Notes: generated by a model not told the origin, from the letters alone. Positions 24,032 to 33,117 are shown, counted from the stretch's first letter. The stretch is 64,000 bases of DNA from Agrilactobacillus composti DSM 18527 = JCM 14202 (GCF_001436375.1 NZ_AZGA01000016.1:62001-126000); one strand, 5' to 3'. Numbers and translations: made by a program.

Positions 24032-25054
24032 TCAAGAATGCTTCTGAATCTCCTCAAAAAAATCTTGAATTTTATCTGAGTCAACGTTTGTATGGGCCTC
24101 AGGATAGGCCAATGGATAATAAGCCTGTAATTGAAAACTTTCAACAAGCTGCTTTAAACTGCTCCGAGCCTGCATAACTTGCGTGTCAGTGGCATCTTGA
24201 TTATTTTGAATGGCTTTCAAGTTAGTCTTAGCCGTTGCCACCAGATCCTTTTGGGTTTGGGTGGTTGCCTTATTGCCAACATTGCTGATGGTGGACGCCA
24301 AACTTGACGCCAGCCCATCTCTGGCGTTATACACCATGTCGTCGATTCGATTGAGATCTGGATAAGGTGTTTGTGCCGCCACTTGCATATAACTGTCGGG
24401 GTTCATATTTTGATGCAACGCCGAAGCCATGCGATCAAAGCTCGCCCGTAACGCCTCACGGTCATAAGTAGATGGTTGCTTGGCAACGCCTGTAACGATT
24501 TGGCTTGGGGACATAACGTCGTTATAAGATTGTGGTGCATGGGCCAAACCCAACGCATGACCCAGTTCATGAATCAAGACATTTAACGTATCATTGCTAT
24601 TTTCAGCTTGTTTATAACTAGCCTGATTTAATAATAGCACATGATTAGTCCCCGTTAGACCTGAAAAGCTTAGATAAGGATCATTGACGTATGCCAGGTA
24701 AACATCTGCTGTAGCTTGTAAATTTGTCTGCGGTACAATTATTTTTTGCCCAGCTAATTGGTTCCACCAATAAGCAGCGTCATTAACAAGCTGCTGATCA
24801 TGGGCATTCAAATGAGCAGCATTATAAGTTAGCGTGCCGTTTTGGCCCACCAACCACCAGCTGTTTAAAGACTGCCAACCACTGGGTGCCGCTTTATTAG
24901 TGACTTGATTCTCCGCTTTTTGAACTTGGGAGAATATTTTTTGTTGTTGCATGTAATCCGTATATTTATGATAAAGTCGTGGTATAGAGACGGCCATTAA
25001 GCCAATCACCACTAACGACGCTAATAGTTTCATTAAACGACTTAATATGCGCAT
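24032..25054 (-). CDS. Matrixin-type zinc metalloprotease, exported or membrane-anchored
   Basis: 340-residue protein. The N-terminus (MRILSRLMKLLASLVVIGLM) is a signal anchor or signal peptide. Residues about 70-215 form a matrixin (M10) domain with the zinc motif HELGHALGLAH (162-172: H162, E163, H166, H172) and a Met-turn NDVMSPS (179-185). The C-terminal 130 residues are helical and charged, possibly a coiled-coil or wall-contact segment. No propeptide cysteine switch is seen. It is the last gene after yibE, yibF and a glutamine amidotransferase on the same strand, 42 bp downstream. The substrate is unknown. AAAGGA precedes the start. Confidence 0.85.
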   Translation of the reverse strand: MRILSRLMKLLASLVVIGLMAVSIPRLYHKYTDYMQQQKIFSQVQKAENQVTNKAAPSGWQSLNSWWLVGQNGTLTYNAAHLNAHDQQLVNDAAYWWNQLAGQKIIVPQTNLQATADVYLAYVNDPYLSFSGLTGTNHVLLLNQASYKQAENSNDTLNVLIHELGHALGLAHAPQSYNDVMSPSQIVTGVAKQPSTYDREALRASFDRMASALHQNMNPDSYMQVAAQTPYPDLNRIDDMVYNARDGLASSLASTISNVGNKATTQTQKDLVATAKTNLKAIQNNQDATDTQVMQARSSLKQLVESFQLQAYYPLAYPEAHTNVDSDKIQDFFEEIQKHS

Positions 25055-25096
25055 ATTTCTCGTCCTTTGGGGCGATTGCCCGTCCTTTGTAAGTCA

Positions 25097-25768
25097 TTAA
25101 CTGCGGCGCAAAGATTCGTAGACCATTTTCGTGATACGAGCACCATTGCTGTTGCTAATATCAAATTTTTCAATACTTGCTAAACTTTGAACCATTTCAC
25201 CGGGAGCCTCTAAATAAGCCTTATCTGCCGCCAACAACTGCGTTAAAGTTGTCGTTGTCATTTCTGGATGGAATTGTAAACCATAAACCTTTGCGCCCAG
25301 ACGAAAACCTTGGGCAGGGCAATGGCTGTTGGTGTAAATCTGATCAGATAAATCTGGCAACTCAATTTTTTCACCATGCCAGTGAAAAACTGTCCCACTT
25401 GGCAGGTCGTCCACGGTGGCTTCTACTGGAAACCAGCCTAATTCTTTATGGCGCATAGGTGCGACCTTGCCCCCAAAAGCTTTGGCGATTTGCTGCGCAC
25501 CTAGACAAATACCCAGTACACGCCCACCTTTAGCTTGGACGGCCTTAATTAATTGCCGTTCATCAGCTAACCAGGGTGTGTCATCATTCACACTGTTTGG
25601 GCCGCCCATCACAATCAAAAAATCAATCTCGTCAGCATTCAACGTTTTTAATTGTGTTTGGTCTTCCCAGATTTTATGGTAACGAATGGTATCCCCAAAA
25701 CTATCAATTACTGTTGCGAATTGTCCCAATGTTTCATGGGGTACATGTAAAACTGCATCGATAATCAT
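25097..25768 (-). CDS. Class I glutamine amidotransferase-like protein
   Basis: 223-residue stand-alone GATase1 domain. Nucleophile elbow GICLGAQQ with C88, and the His-Glu pair in LQFHPE (H168, E170), complete a Cys-His-Glu triad, so it is predicted active as a glutaminase or gamma-glutamyl hydrolase-like enzyme. No synthetase domain is attached. Proteins of this GMP-synthase-like group (COG0518) have varied or unknown roles. It lies 21 bp downstream of the yibF-like gene, pointing to an operon. GGCGGTG is a modest ribosome binding site. Confidence 0.84.
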   Translation of the reverse strand: MIIDAVLHVPHETLGQFATVIDSFGDTIRYHKIWEDQTQLKTLNADEIDFLIVMGGPNSVNDDTPWLADERQLIKAVQAKGGRVLGICLGAQQIAKAFGGKVAPMRHKELGWFPVEATVDDLPSGTVFHWHGEKIELPDLSDQIYTNSHCPAQGFRLGAKVYGLQFHPEMTTTTLTQLLAADKAYLEAPGEMVQSLASIEKFDISNSNGARITKMVYESLRRS

Positions 25769-25789
25769 TTATCTCATACACCGCCTTAT

Positions 25790-26554
25790 TTATTTCGAAC
25801 TAATTTGAAATTTTTGTTGCCAATGGACCATCAAAAATGTTGTCAACGGTACAGTTAAGGTCACCGCGATCATTGAAACCAATACCGAGGCTGCTTCAGC
25901 AATGAACAGTTTATCATTGATCAACAATGATGGCGAATACTTCAATTCTATGAACCAGATGAATAGGGCCAAATATCCGCCAAAGAATCCGAAAAACAGC
26001 GTATTATAAGCTGTTCCCATGATTTTACCCCCAATCTCCACGCCATCGCGATACAAATCACGCCGGTCAAGATCAGGTGTTTGTTCAATCAATTCTTTCA
26101 AAGCACTAGCCATGGCAATGCTAGCTTCCGCAATCGCCCCTAGCGCACTTAGTAAAATTGCGGCACTGCTAATGGATTGAAAAGAAATACCAATGAGTAA
26201 TGAAAAGCCACCCAATTCTTCGTTAGATTCATTGCCAAAACCTTGGAGCTGGCCAAAGTGTTGAATGGGGACCACCAGCGCTACTAAAACTAAGACAACA
26301 CTCACGGATACTAGGTAAGCTACTAACCCCGTTTTTAAATCTACTGGGCTGAAAAAGATAATCAATGCCAAAATGATCAGTCCAAAAATGAAAGCTGTCA
26401 GCAACGGTGAAGTACCTAGACTAATTAAAATAATCACCATAAAAATTAAAATAAAGTTTAAAATCAAGCCCCCAAAGATACTAAAGGTATCTTTACCCGT
26501 GACTAAAATCAATAATACCAATAAAACTAACGCTAAACTAGTTATGACGCCCAT
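25790..26554 (-). CDS. YibE/F family membrane protein, second subunit
   Basis: 254-residue integral membrane protein with about seven TM helices, matching the YibE/F family. A conserved loop between helices (SALGAIAEASIAMASALKEL, followed by DLDRRDLYRDGVEIGGKIMG) is visible. It has no large extracellular N-terminal domain, unlike its upstream partner, with which it overlaps by 17 bp. Such gene pairs are common in lactic acid bacteria and presumably make a heteromeric complex; the transported substrate is unknown. Confidence 0.8.
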   Translation of the reverse strand: MGVITSLALVLLVLLILVTGKDTFSIFGGLILNFILIFMVIILISLGTSPLLTAFIFGLIILALIIFFSPVDLKTGLVAYLVSVSVVLVLVALVVPIQHFGQLQGFGNESNEELGGFSLLIGISFQSISSAAILLSALGAIAEASIAMASALKELIEQTPDLDRRDLYRDGVEIGGKIMGTAYNTLFFGFFGGYLALFIWFIELKYSPSLLINDKLFIAEAASVLVSMIAVTLTVPLTTFLMVHWQQKFQISSK

Positions 26555-27638
26555 GGCTACCCCCTAATAAGTGACCGGCTAAAGCACTGGTTAATGGCAC
26601 AGCCAGAACAATACCAATGGCACTGACAAGAGATTGCACCACACCCAGATAAATTGTCCAATTAAAAGTTTGCGCAATACTATTCCCATTTCTTAAATAA
26701 AGCACGGCCATGGGGATCGTATCTGCCATAAAAATCAAAAATAAAATGCTAATTAAGGGCCCGATGATTTGTTTGCCCATATTCAAACCTGATTTAAAAA
26801 TACGTAAGAACTTAAAATCAGCGTTTTCTTGTTTCAATTGATACATAGCTGAGGTGATATCCGTAGATTCATCCATGATAGCCCCCAATACACCAATCAT
26901 CACTTGGGCTAAAAAAATATTTTTGGGACCTTGGACAGCATATTCTACCGCCTCATAATGAATGCCCTTTTCTCCTGTTAAATATAACGCTAAAATAAAC
27001 AGGCCAAAACTTGCAAAGGTACTGACAATTGTAGCGATAGAGGCAATCAAAGTCTCTTGGCTCAGGCCAAAAATTAAAGCAATGGTACAAACTGTAAATA
27101 AGACAACCAACATGGCAAAAATAGGAATAATATTTTTGCCATTATGCAACAGTTCGATTTGAATGGCCAAAATGAATAGCAAGACGTTTGCAACCAAACT
27201 TAAAATCGCCATGAAACCGCGACGGTGCACAATTATCAAAATTAAACTGATGGTGGCACATATTAAAATTACGATAAAAGTGTCTCGCTTTAAGCCCTGA
27301 ATTACAATGTTCTTACTTTGCTTGTTCGCCCCACTGATCAACACCTGCTGGCCGGGTCGATAGTTTTGATCCACCGCTTGGGAATCGGTGTATGTATTAT
27401 GAACTTCAACGACTTTGCCCTTTTGAGCAGTGTTCAGCAGCTTCAACTTGACGCTTTGCGTGGTGGAATAATCAATATTTTTTAAATCATCTTCACTGCG
27501 CGTCTTGTGTAAGATCTTGGTAGCTTGTACCTGCGCCACGGTATCGTGGTATAAAAAAGCATCATGACGGGTAAATAAGATAGCAGCAAAGCTAACAATA
27601 ACAAGTATGATAACCTGAAAAACTGTTTTGTACTTCAT
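26538..27638 (-). CDS. YibE/F family membrane protein, first subunit
   Basis: 366-residue protein. After one N-terminal TM there is an extracytoplasmic domain of about 90 residues (roughly 30-118), then about seven TM helices with the family signature VLGAIMDESTDITSAMYQL. That block parallels the GAIAEASIAMASAL block of the downstream partner, suggesting the two arose by duplication. Its promoter is at 27674-27703. First gene of the probable operon yibE-yibF-amidotransferase-matrixin. Function of the family is unestablished. Confidence 0.82.
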   Translation of the reverse strand: MKYKTVFQVIILVIVSFAAILFTRHDAFLYHDTVAQVQATKILHKTRSEDDLKNIDYSTTQSVKLKLLNTAQKGKVVEVHNTYTDSQAVDQNYRPGQQVLISGANKQSKNIVIQGLKRDTFIVILICATISLILIIVHRRGFMAILSLVANVLLFILAIQIELLHNGKNIIPIFAMLVVLFTVCTIALIFGLSQETLIASIATIVSTFASFGLFILALYLTGEKGIHYEAVEYAVQGPKNIFLAQVMIGVLGAIMDESTDITSAMYQLKQENADFKFLRIFKSGLNMGKQIIGPLISILFLIFMADTIPMAVLYLRNGNSIAQTFNWTIYLGVVQSLVSAIGIVLAVPLTSALAGHLLGGSHGRHN

Positions 27639-27673
27639 TAAGTGACTTCTTTCATTGGAAAATGAGTTAATCT

Positions 27674-27703
27674 ATTATAACGCATCACTTCAACTTACGG
27701 CAA
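27674..27703 (-). promoter_or_regulatory. Promoter of the YibE/YibF cluster
   Basis: Minus strand: TTGCCG (27698-27703), an 18-bp spacer and TATAAT (27674-27679), 36 bp before the start codon. Confidence 0.5.
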
Positions 27704-27722
27704 TATCAGTGGCTTAAGAACG

Positions 27723-27746
27723 AAAAAAGCCTACCCGAAAGTAGAC
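27723..27746 (-). terminator. Terminator after the Yip1-like gene
   Basis: On the minus strand GTCTAC pairs with GTAGGC (one G-U) around a TTTCGG loop, followed by T6. Confidence 0.65.
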
Positions 27747-27765
27747 ATTTTCAAAAAAATTGATA

Positions 27766-28341
27766 TTAAAGTACCTGGGCCCCGATGACATAAATAACAT
27801 GTAACGCTGCCCCAACACCAGCAACCCAAATGGCTTGTTTAGGTTGTTTGGCTAAATACTTGATAAACCCATAAATCAAGCTATAGGTAATTACTATTGT
27901 AATGACACTACTAGCAATAACAATCGGCTTGGAAACAAGCGTTTCTTGGTTAATCAGCGTTGTGACGATCATAAACAAGGAACTCACTATGCCAGAAATA
28001 GCATAGCTAATATAAAAACCCCGCTTAACTAGTTTATTAGTAGCCTTCACTGCAGTTGTTTTAGTCAAAGATAACACGATGTAATACAACAAGAAGTATA
28101 AGTACACCATGACGAACAAGCTGGCAACTAAGCCAACAATACTAGAAACTGCAGAAGTGATTTTAATCAAGTTCTCAGGTGAAGGGCCACCACTCACAGT
28201 GGCTTTTTGAACGACATCTTGAACAAGCTTGGGCGGGAACAAGAATACGACAAAGTAAGCATTTAATAATCCCACTAAGTAATAAATAATCAATGCCGTT
28301 CTTGTATCCGCAGCACTGGCTTTTGCTAGCCACTTTTTCAT
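27766..28341 (-). CDS. Yip1-like membrane protein linked to a MacB-type exporter
   Basis: 191-residue membrane protein with about five TM helices and no recognised catalytic motif. It is the last gene of an operon encoding a membrane-fusion protein, an ATPase and a FtsX-type permease, 20 bp after the permease. In B. subtilis the Yip1-family protein YknW is encoded with YknX, YknY and YknZ and helps assemble that exporter; the topology and context here suggest an equivalent role, but sequence similarity was not tested. The gene order differs (last here, first in Bacillus). Confidence 0.65.
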   Translation of the reverse strand: MKKWLAKASAADTRTALIIYYLVGLLNAYFVVFLFPPKLVQDVVQKATVSGGPSPENLIKITSAVSSIVGLVASLFVMVYLYFLLYYIVLSLTKTTAVKATNKLVKRGFYISYAISGIVSSLFMIVTTLINQETLVSKPIVIASSVITIVITYSLIYGFIKYLAKQPKQAIWVAGVGAALHVIYVIGAQVL

Positions 28342-28361
28342 GTTAACTACCTCCCTAAGGT

Positions 28362-29591
28362 TTAACGAATAATATCGATCAAATCTTTTTTAGCAGCACT
28401 GGACGCTGGCATTACCCCAAAGACAACTCCTACTAGCGTCGATACCCCAAAGGCCAATATGAAGGAGCTCAAATCAATGCTGATTGGGAATGGTAATGCT
28501 AAGCCCACTAAGGCCGCAGCAATAACCCCAAGAATATAGCCAATCAAGCCACCAATAATAGTCAACGTGGCACTTTCTAGCAAGAACTGTAATCGAATAT
28601 TGCCTTGGGTTGCCCCCATTGCCCGGCGAATCCCGATTTCAGAAGTCCGCTCGGCTACAGAAATATACATCATGTTCATCACGCCCACACCGGCAATGAA
28701 CAGGGAAATACCTGCAACACAGGCCACAAAGGTGGTAATATTCCCCAAGACATTCCCAATGGCATCGGTGGCCTCAGAAGGATCATTGGCGGTATATTTC
28801 CCACTATTACGTTGTGTCCCAGAAGCTTTTAGAGCTTTCACGACGTTGTTTAAAACCTTAGATGTTTTCTCACCCTTAGCCACAGTCACATTCATCAGAT
28901 TACTGGAAGTCGTGGCCGAACGGTTATAAGCTTGGTAAGCTTTTTTTGGCACTTGAATATTGGCATAGTTATAAGCATCACTGTCAGACACACTGATAGT
29001 AAATGAGAAGTTAGACGGGGCCCGCACCCCGACGACTTCATACAATTCACCACCAACATCAATCCCTCGACCTAAAGCAGCTTTTGCTGTACCAAAGACA
29101 TTTGTGGCAACATCGTTATCGATCACCGCTACCGTCAACCCCATTTGATTATCACTAGGTCTCAAGGCTCGGCCGTACTTAACTTCTGAGCCATCTTTGG
29201 CAACAAGGCCAATATATTCATTTTGCATCTTGCCATTAAAATTATAGGTTTGCGAAAAGATAGTTTGATCTGCATTACTTTCAATTTTAGCTTTTTTAAC
29301 ACCAGTTACGCCTTCAGCTAAAAGGACATCGGAATCATTAAAACCTATGTTTGAAATCACATCACTATCATCTTGTCCATTGCTGGCACTAAACGAAATT
29401 GAGCCTTGGGTATCCCCGCTGGCATTATTCGTCAATTGGCTAGTGGTCCACTTGGAAAACCCATGTCCGATTGCCAAGATAGTTACCACGGCTGCAATCC
29501 CAATGACGATCCCCAACATGGTTAAAATACTACGGCGTTTATTTTTAAAAATCGAACGGATCGAAGTTTGCCAAATCTCTTGAATTCTCAT
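28362..29591 (-). CDS. MacB/FtsX-type ABC transporter permease
   Basis: 409-residue permease with the MacB architecture: one N-terminal TM (RSILTMLGIVIGIAAVVTI), a large extracytoplasmic domain of about 240 residues (MacB_PCD), then three C-terminal TM helices of the FtsX domain with VAERTSEIGIRRAMGA before the last pair. Such transporters couple ATP hydrolysis to mechanical export rather than to translocation through the membrane. It overlaps the ATPase gene upstream by four bases. YknZ-like by context. Confidence 0.88.
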   Translation of the reverse strand: MRIQEIWQTSIRSIFKNKRRSILTMLGIVIGIAAVVTILAIGHGFSKWTTSQLTNNASGDTQGSISFSASNGQDDSDVISNIGFNDSDVLLAEGVTGVKKAKIESNADQTIFSQTYNFNGKMQNEYIGLVAKDGSEVKYGRALRPSDNQMGLTVAVIDNDVATNVFGTAKAALGRGIDVGGELYEVVGVRAPSNFSFTISVSDSDAYNYANIQVPKKAYQAYNRSATTSSNLMNVTVAKGEKTSKVLNNVVKALKASGTQRNSGKYTANDPSEATDAIGNVLGNITTFVACVAGISLFIAGVGVMNMMYISVAERTSEIGIRRAMGATQGNIRLQFLLESATLTIIGGLIGYILGVIAAALVGLALPFPISIDLSSFILAFGVSTLVGVVFGVMPASSAAKKDLIDIIR

Positions 29592-30274
29592 GATTTCACC
29601 TGCTTATCATCGGTAATTGCCCCATCAAATATTTGGACTAGGCGTTGACCATATTCAGCCACGTGCTTATCATGGGTAACCACTAAAATCGTGGTATGTT
29701 CAGCTTCGTTTAATTCCTTAAAAATCGCCATAATATCCGCGGCCGTCTTAGAATCCAAGGCACCCGTGGGTTCATCGGCTAAAATGAACTTCGGTTGATG
29801 CACAATTGCTCGAGCAATGGCCACCCGTTGTTGCTGACCACCGGATAGTTCATTGGGGATTTTATTCGCACTATTAGGTAAGCCAACACGTTCCAAAGCT
29901 TTTTCAACAATTGGCTTAGCTTCTTTTTTAGACATGCCACCATATAATAACGGTAATTCAACATTCTCTAAAATGGTGTTATTGGTAATCAACTTAAAAT
30001 TTTGGAAAACAAAGCCCACGCTTTGATTACGTAATCGTGAAAGTGTCGCATCATCGCTAGTCTCATATACCTGGCCATCAAACTCGTACGTGCCTTCAAA
30101 CTGGTGATCAATAAAACCTAACACGTTGATTAAAGAAGTTTTACCAGCGCCAGAGGGGCCCATGATTGAGACAAACTCCCCTGCATTGATCTGCAAATTG
30201 ATATTCTTCAAAACGTGAAATTTATTGGCGCCATTTTGGTAGTACTTATTCACATTTTTCAGATTAATTAGCAC
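29588..30274 (-). CDS. MacB/LolD-type ABC ATP-binding protein
   Basis: 228-residue ATPase. Walker A GPSGAGKT (39-46), Q-loop VFQNFKL, signature LSGGQQQR, Walker B FILADEPTGALD and switch VVTHDKH are all intact; the TGALD form is typical of the LolD/MacB group. The start is a GTG at 30274 with AGGAGG nine bases upstream, overlapping the end of the membrane-fusion gene by 11 bp. A longer open frame to 30340 has no better site and lies inside the previous gene. It powers the permease encoded just downstream. Confidence 0.9.
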   Translation of the reverse strand: MLINLKNVNKYYQNGANKFHVLKNINLQINAGEFVSIMGPSGAGKTSLINVLGFIDHQFEGTYEFDGQVYETSDDATLSRLRNQSVGFVFQNFKLITNNTILENVELPLLYGGMSKKEAKPIVEKALERVGLPNSANKIPNELSGGQQQRVAIARAIVHQPKFILADEPTGALDSKTAADIMAIFKELNEAEHTTILVVTHDKHVAEYGQRLVQIFDGAITDDKQVKS

Positions 30275-31361
30275 TGGCACTAACCTCCTGACCAGATTTG
30301 AGCGCCTTATCCGGATTAGCAACAATCTTATCTTTAACACTTAAACCGCTGTCTAAGAAATAGATGCCATTGTCTTGATGTACCCGGACTTGTGTTTTAA
30401 CTGCCTTGTTTTTAATGACCCGATAAACATAGTACTTGTTACCAGTTTTAACAACGGCACTGTCGGATAAGCGAATCGTATCTTGAGGTACCTTGATTTG
30501 AACATTAAAGCCGTTAATTAATTTGCGGTTGATGCGTACAGTAAATTTATAATTGGAGACAGTGCTAGAAGATGCTGCTGCGCCAGTACTGCCTAAAGTA
30601 CTGATTTGGCCAGATACACCACTATTTTGCGGTGTTGTGGCAATTGATACAATAGTCCCATCTAGTTTGTCATCAGAACTGATCGGCAAGACCTTCACTG
30701 CATCTTGTGCCTGGATCTTGCTATAATCATATTCAGAAACCGTCCCGTTAATAATTTGACCATCACTGATGATTTGCATACTTGGTAGTCCTGTGGCAGA
30801 AGTCGTATTGTAATTTAAAGAAACAGTCCCTGAAATACTGGCACGAACAGTCGTTGTAACTTTACTTTGCAAATTATTAATTTGCTGTTGCGCTTGCGAT
30901 ACGGCCAATTGGTCTTGGGATAATTGATTTTGAGCTTGACGAACTGCAGCCGCCCCACCTTCAGCAGTTGATTGACTTTGAGCTTGGGACAGATTAGCTT
31001 GATCTTGGGAAACTGCTAAATTGGCCTTGGCCAAACTCTGTTGGGCCTCATAAACTTGGTTTTCTGCACTACTGTCATGAAAAGTCATCAATGTTTGATT
31101 TTGCGTGACGTGTTGACCATCTTGAACATTGATGCTTTCTAAGGTACTTGTTCCGGCAGATGGTGCAGTGACATCAACGGTATTATCCGCTGCAATTTGC
31201 CCTTTTAATAATAATGGTGAATCTTTTTTGACCGTTGTTACCTTGTACTCAGTTGAATTGGCATTGTTCCGGGCCGTTACCACGCCGATCACGGCAATAA
31301 TGATAACAACAACAACGACCAAGCCAATAATAACGCCACGTTTCTTAAAAACAGACTTCAT
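30264..31361 (-). CDS. Membrane-fusion (HlyD/RND adaptor-like) protein
   Basis: 365-residue exported adaptor. An N-terminal TM anchor (GVIIGLVVVVVIIIAVIGVV) is followed by a lipoyl-like half (NVQDGQHVTQNQTLMTF), a Gln/Ala-rich coiled-coil hairpin at about 105-170, the returning lipoyl half (VRASISGTVS) and beta-barrel domains. It works with the MacB-type ATPase and permease encoded next and resembles YknX. First gene of the operon. Start at 31361, with GGAGG in the leader. Confidence 0.88.
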   Translation of the reverse strand: MKSVFKKRGVIIGLVVVVVIIIAVIGVVTARNNANSTEYKVTTVKKDSPLLLKGQIAADNTVDVTAPSAGTSTLESINVQDGQHVTQNQTLMTFHDSSAENQVYEAQQSLAKANLAVSQDQANLSQAQSQSTAEGGAAAVRQAQNQLSQDQLAVSQAQQQINNLQSKVTTTVRASISGTVSLNYNTTSATGLPSMQIISDGQIINGTVSEYDYSKIQAQDAVKVLPISSDDKLDGTIVSIATTPQNSGVSGQISTLGSTGAAASSSTVSNYKFTVRINRKLINGFNVQIKVPQDTIRLSDSAVVKTGNKYYVYRVIKNKAVKTQVRVHQDNGIYFLDSGLSVKDKIVANPDKALKSGQEVSASAN

Positions 31362-31408
31362 AATGTATCCTCCACATATTAACGACTAAAATAAATTCTC
31401 TTTCAATA

Positions 31409-31437
31409 AGAGTACCGTATTCACAGCTATTTGTCAT
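31409..31437 (-). promoter_or_regulatory. Promoter of the MacB-type exporter operon
   Basis: Minus strand: ATGACA (31432-31437), a 17-bp spacer and TACTCT (31409-31414). Confidence 0.5.
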
Positions 31438-31503
31438 ACATTTTTCAGAATTTTTCCAATATCTTAAAAAAACATTTAAGCTGCTTTTGACGACACAATA
31501 AAA

Positions 31504-31531
31504 GGCAGATTCACCAATTGGAGAACCTACC
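31504..31531 (-). terminator. Terminator after the YheO-like regulator
   Basis: On the minus strand a 12-bp near-perfect hairpin (GGTAGGTTCTCC / GGTGAATCTGCC, with G-U pairs) is followed by TTTTATT. Confidence 0.72.
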
Positions 31532-31550
31532 CCTAGTTTAAATCAACTGA

Positions 31551-32252
31551 TTAAAACGCGGATTTACCACCTTTAAGCTCTTGAATGTACCGGTAAATCG
31601 TTGGTTCAGAAACCTCTAAGGCCTTTGCCACATCAATCACCGAGTACTTCATATTGAAGACACCCTCATCTAATAACTGAGACACAATATTACGTCGATC
31701 TTGAGCTTTAAAGTTTTCCTGATCAATGCCATAACTTAAAACAATTTGATCGATTTTTTCACGAACCATTTCGTGAATTTTTTCTGAAAAGCTTAAATCT
31801 GAGTCTGCTTGCCCACGTCTTGCCATGGAAATATCACTGCTGAGATTATCAATGGCATCTGTATTCAATTGATACAACTTAGCCAGATTAGCATTGGCCC
31901 GCAAAGCGGTGATAAACGGTGTCACATCCGTAATGATGCTTAAGGCTACCTTGGGTGTATCTGCGGCTTCAAAAATAACAACAGAAATGTTCAATGTCTT
32001 ATGTTTCAAGTTGAACTGTTCGTGATACTGTTTGTTAGGTGTTGCTGTTGCCTGATCAATCCGTATTTTCACAAAGTCTGGTGTACTGTCCTTTTTTCTG
32101 GCATCTAAAATACTGCCATTCCGAATAAACTCGATTGGAAAATCATGTTCAGATAAATTAGATAAAACGACATCACTATTTTTACCTTGAATCATACTGA
32201 TAAATTCAACCAAATTTTGGTAATAAGTGTTTTGTTCAATTGTTAAATCCAT
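31551..32252 (-). CDS. YheO-type PAS/HTH transcriptional regulator
   Basis: 233-residue regulator. An N-terminal YheO-like PAS domain (about 1-115, with DVVLSNLSEHDFPIEFIRNG) is followed by a helical linker and a C-terminal HTH_22 domain (VIDVAKALEVSEPTIYRYIQELK). In E. coli a family member (DauR) controls D-arginine use. The ATG at 32252 is preferred over an upstream GTG that is only two bases from AAGG. It is preceded by a 470-bp gene-poor region with an extended -10. No neighbour with an obvious catabolic role is adjacent; the amino acid permease beyond the 87-residue gene is a possible target. Confidence 0.85.
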   Translation of the reverse strand: MDLTIEQNTYYQNLVEFISMIQGKNSDVVLSNLSEHDFPIEFIRNGSILDARKKDSTPDFVKIRIDQATATPNKQYHEQFNLKHKTLNISVVIFEAADTPKVALSIITDVTPFITALRANANLAKLYQLNTDAIDNLSSDISMARRGQADSDLSFSEKIHEMVREKIDQIVLSYGIDQENFKAQDRRNIVSQLLDEGVFNMKYSVIDVAKALEVSEPTIYRYIQELKGGKSAF

Positions 32253-32724
32253 AATACTAACCACAACCTTAATAACAGATTTATTTACTGACGATTACTG
32301 ACAATGCGAAGTGTTTTTTCATTTCTACCAATTATTATTATACCAAATTGAACCGAAAAAAATCCACTCAAAACGGGTTTTTCTAAAAATGAACTAATAA
32401 ATCTTACAAAACTTAAATTTAAAATAAATTTACTTAACATTACCCGGAAGTCATTATACATCAGCTTTAGTAAAATACCAATAAATTCCTGGAAATATTT
32501 AGTATTTTCGGGGAAATAATTTTATCATAACTCTTAATTATGAATTTACCATGGCCTTGCTGTTAATAACCAAAATTAAATAACATTAAATATAATAATC
32601 TTGTTGCCACACCAGTGTTTCAGCATCTTTTTAGTTCGATTTTTGAATAAGTTTTTGGTGGTCACCATAATTTTTTTGGCACTGTGTACCATTCCACGAT
32701 TTTATGTCTTAGAGTAAATAAAAA
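32253..32724. other. Gene-free 470-bp region upstream of the YheO-like regulator
   Basis: AT-rich, with no supported reading frame. Seen: a direct repeat TTACTGAC at 32285-32292 and 32295-32302 (10-bp spacing, one helical turn), and a TGGTATAAT extended -10 on the minus strand near 32337-32346 that could drive the regulator. The rest (32360-32700) shows several runs of A/T and no hairpin of note. Confidence 0.5.
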
Positions 32725-32762
32725 CCGGTCTAAAGATTTGAGCATTCAAATCTTTAGACCGG
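32725..32762 (-). terminator. Perfect 16-bp hairpin terminator of the 87-residue gene
   Basis: CCGGTCTAAAGATTTG and its exact reverse complement enclose AGCATT. On the minus strand TTTTTATT follows, so it ends the small gene at 32776. The perfect stem also makes a plus-strand hairpin without a good U-tract. Confidence 0.85.
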
Positions 32763-32775
32763 ATCCATATCAATT

Positions 32776-33039
32776 CTATTTGTGGCCAGCGCTAATTTCT
32801 AACTCTTTGACCGTCTCAGTTAATGTATCGTGTAACATTAATTCTGCGCGAATAGCAGTTGGTTTATCAGATTCCATACCATCTAAAAATGCGACGTGCT
32901 TGATGGAGAAGTCTTCATGTTCATTCGTATCTTGAATATTAGCACTGAGATCAGTCCGCAGAGCCTTTTCAGCTGCGACCTTGGAGTCATTGAACGTTAA
33001 ACCGCTCTTATAACCCACGGAGCCTAACCAAGCTTTCAA
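32776..33039 (-). CDS. Small conserved-looking hypothetical protein (87 aa)
   Basis: Not recognised. It starts at TTG 33039, seven bases after AAGGAGGT, which is strong support for translation, and has its own -10 (TATAAT) and a perfect terminator. It is acidic overall, has no signal peptide, TM segment or cysteines, and begins MKAWLGSVGYKSGLTFND. Its pattern of alternating short helices and strands looks like a small cytosolic domain. The flanking genes are a YheO-type regulator and an amino acid permease; no function is proposed. Confidence 0.7.
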   Translation of the reverse strand: MKAWLGSVGYKSGLTFNDSKVAAEKALRTDLSANIQDTNEHEDFSIKHVAFLDGMESDKPTAIRAELMLHDTLTETVKELEISAGHK

Positions 33040-33117
33040 GCAAACACCTCCTTAAACTTCTATCCCACTTATTATATTCATTTTTGAAAAAAAAGAAAGT
33101 CTAAACTACCGATCCCG

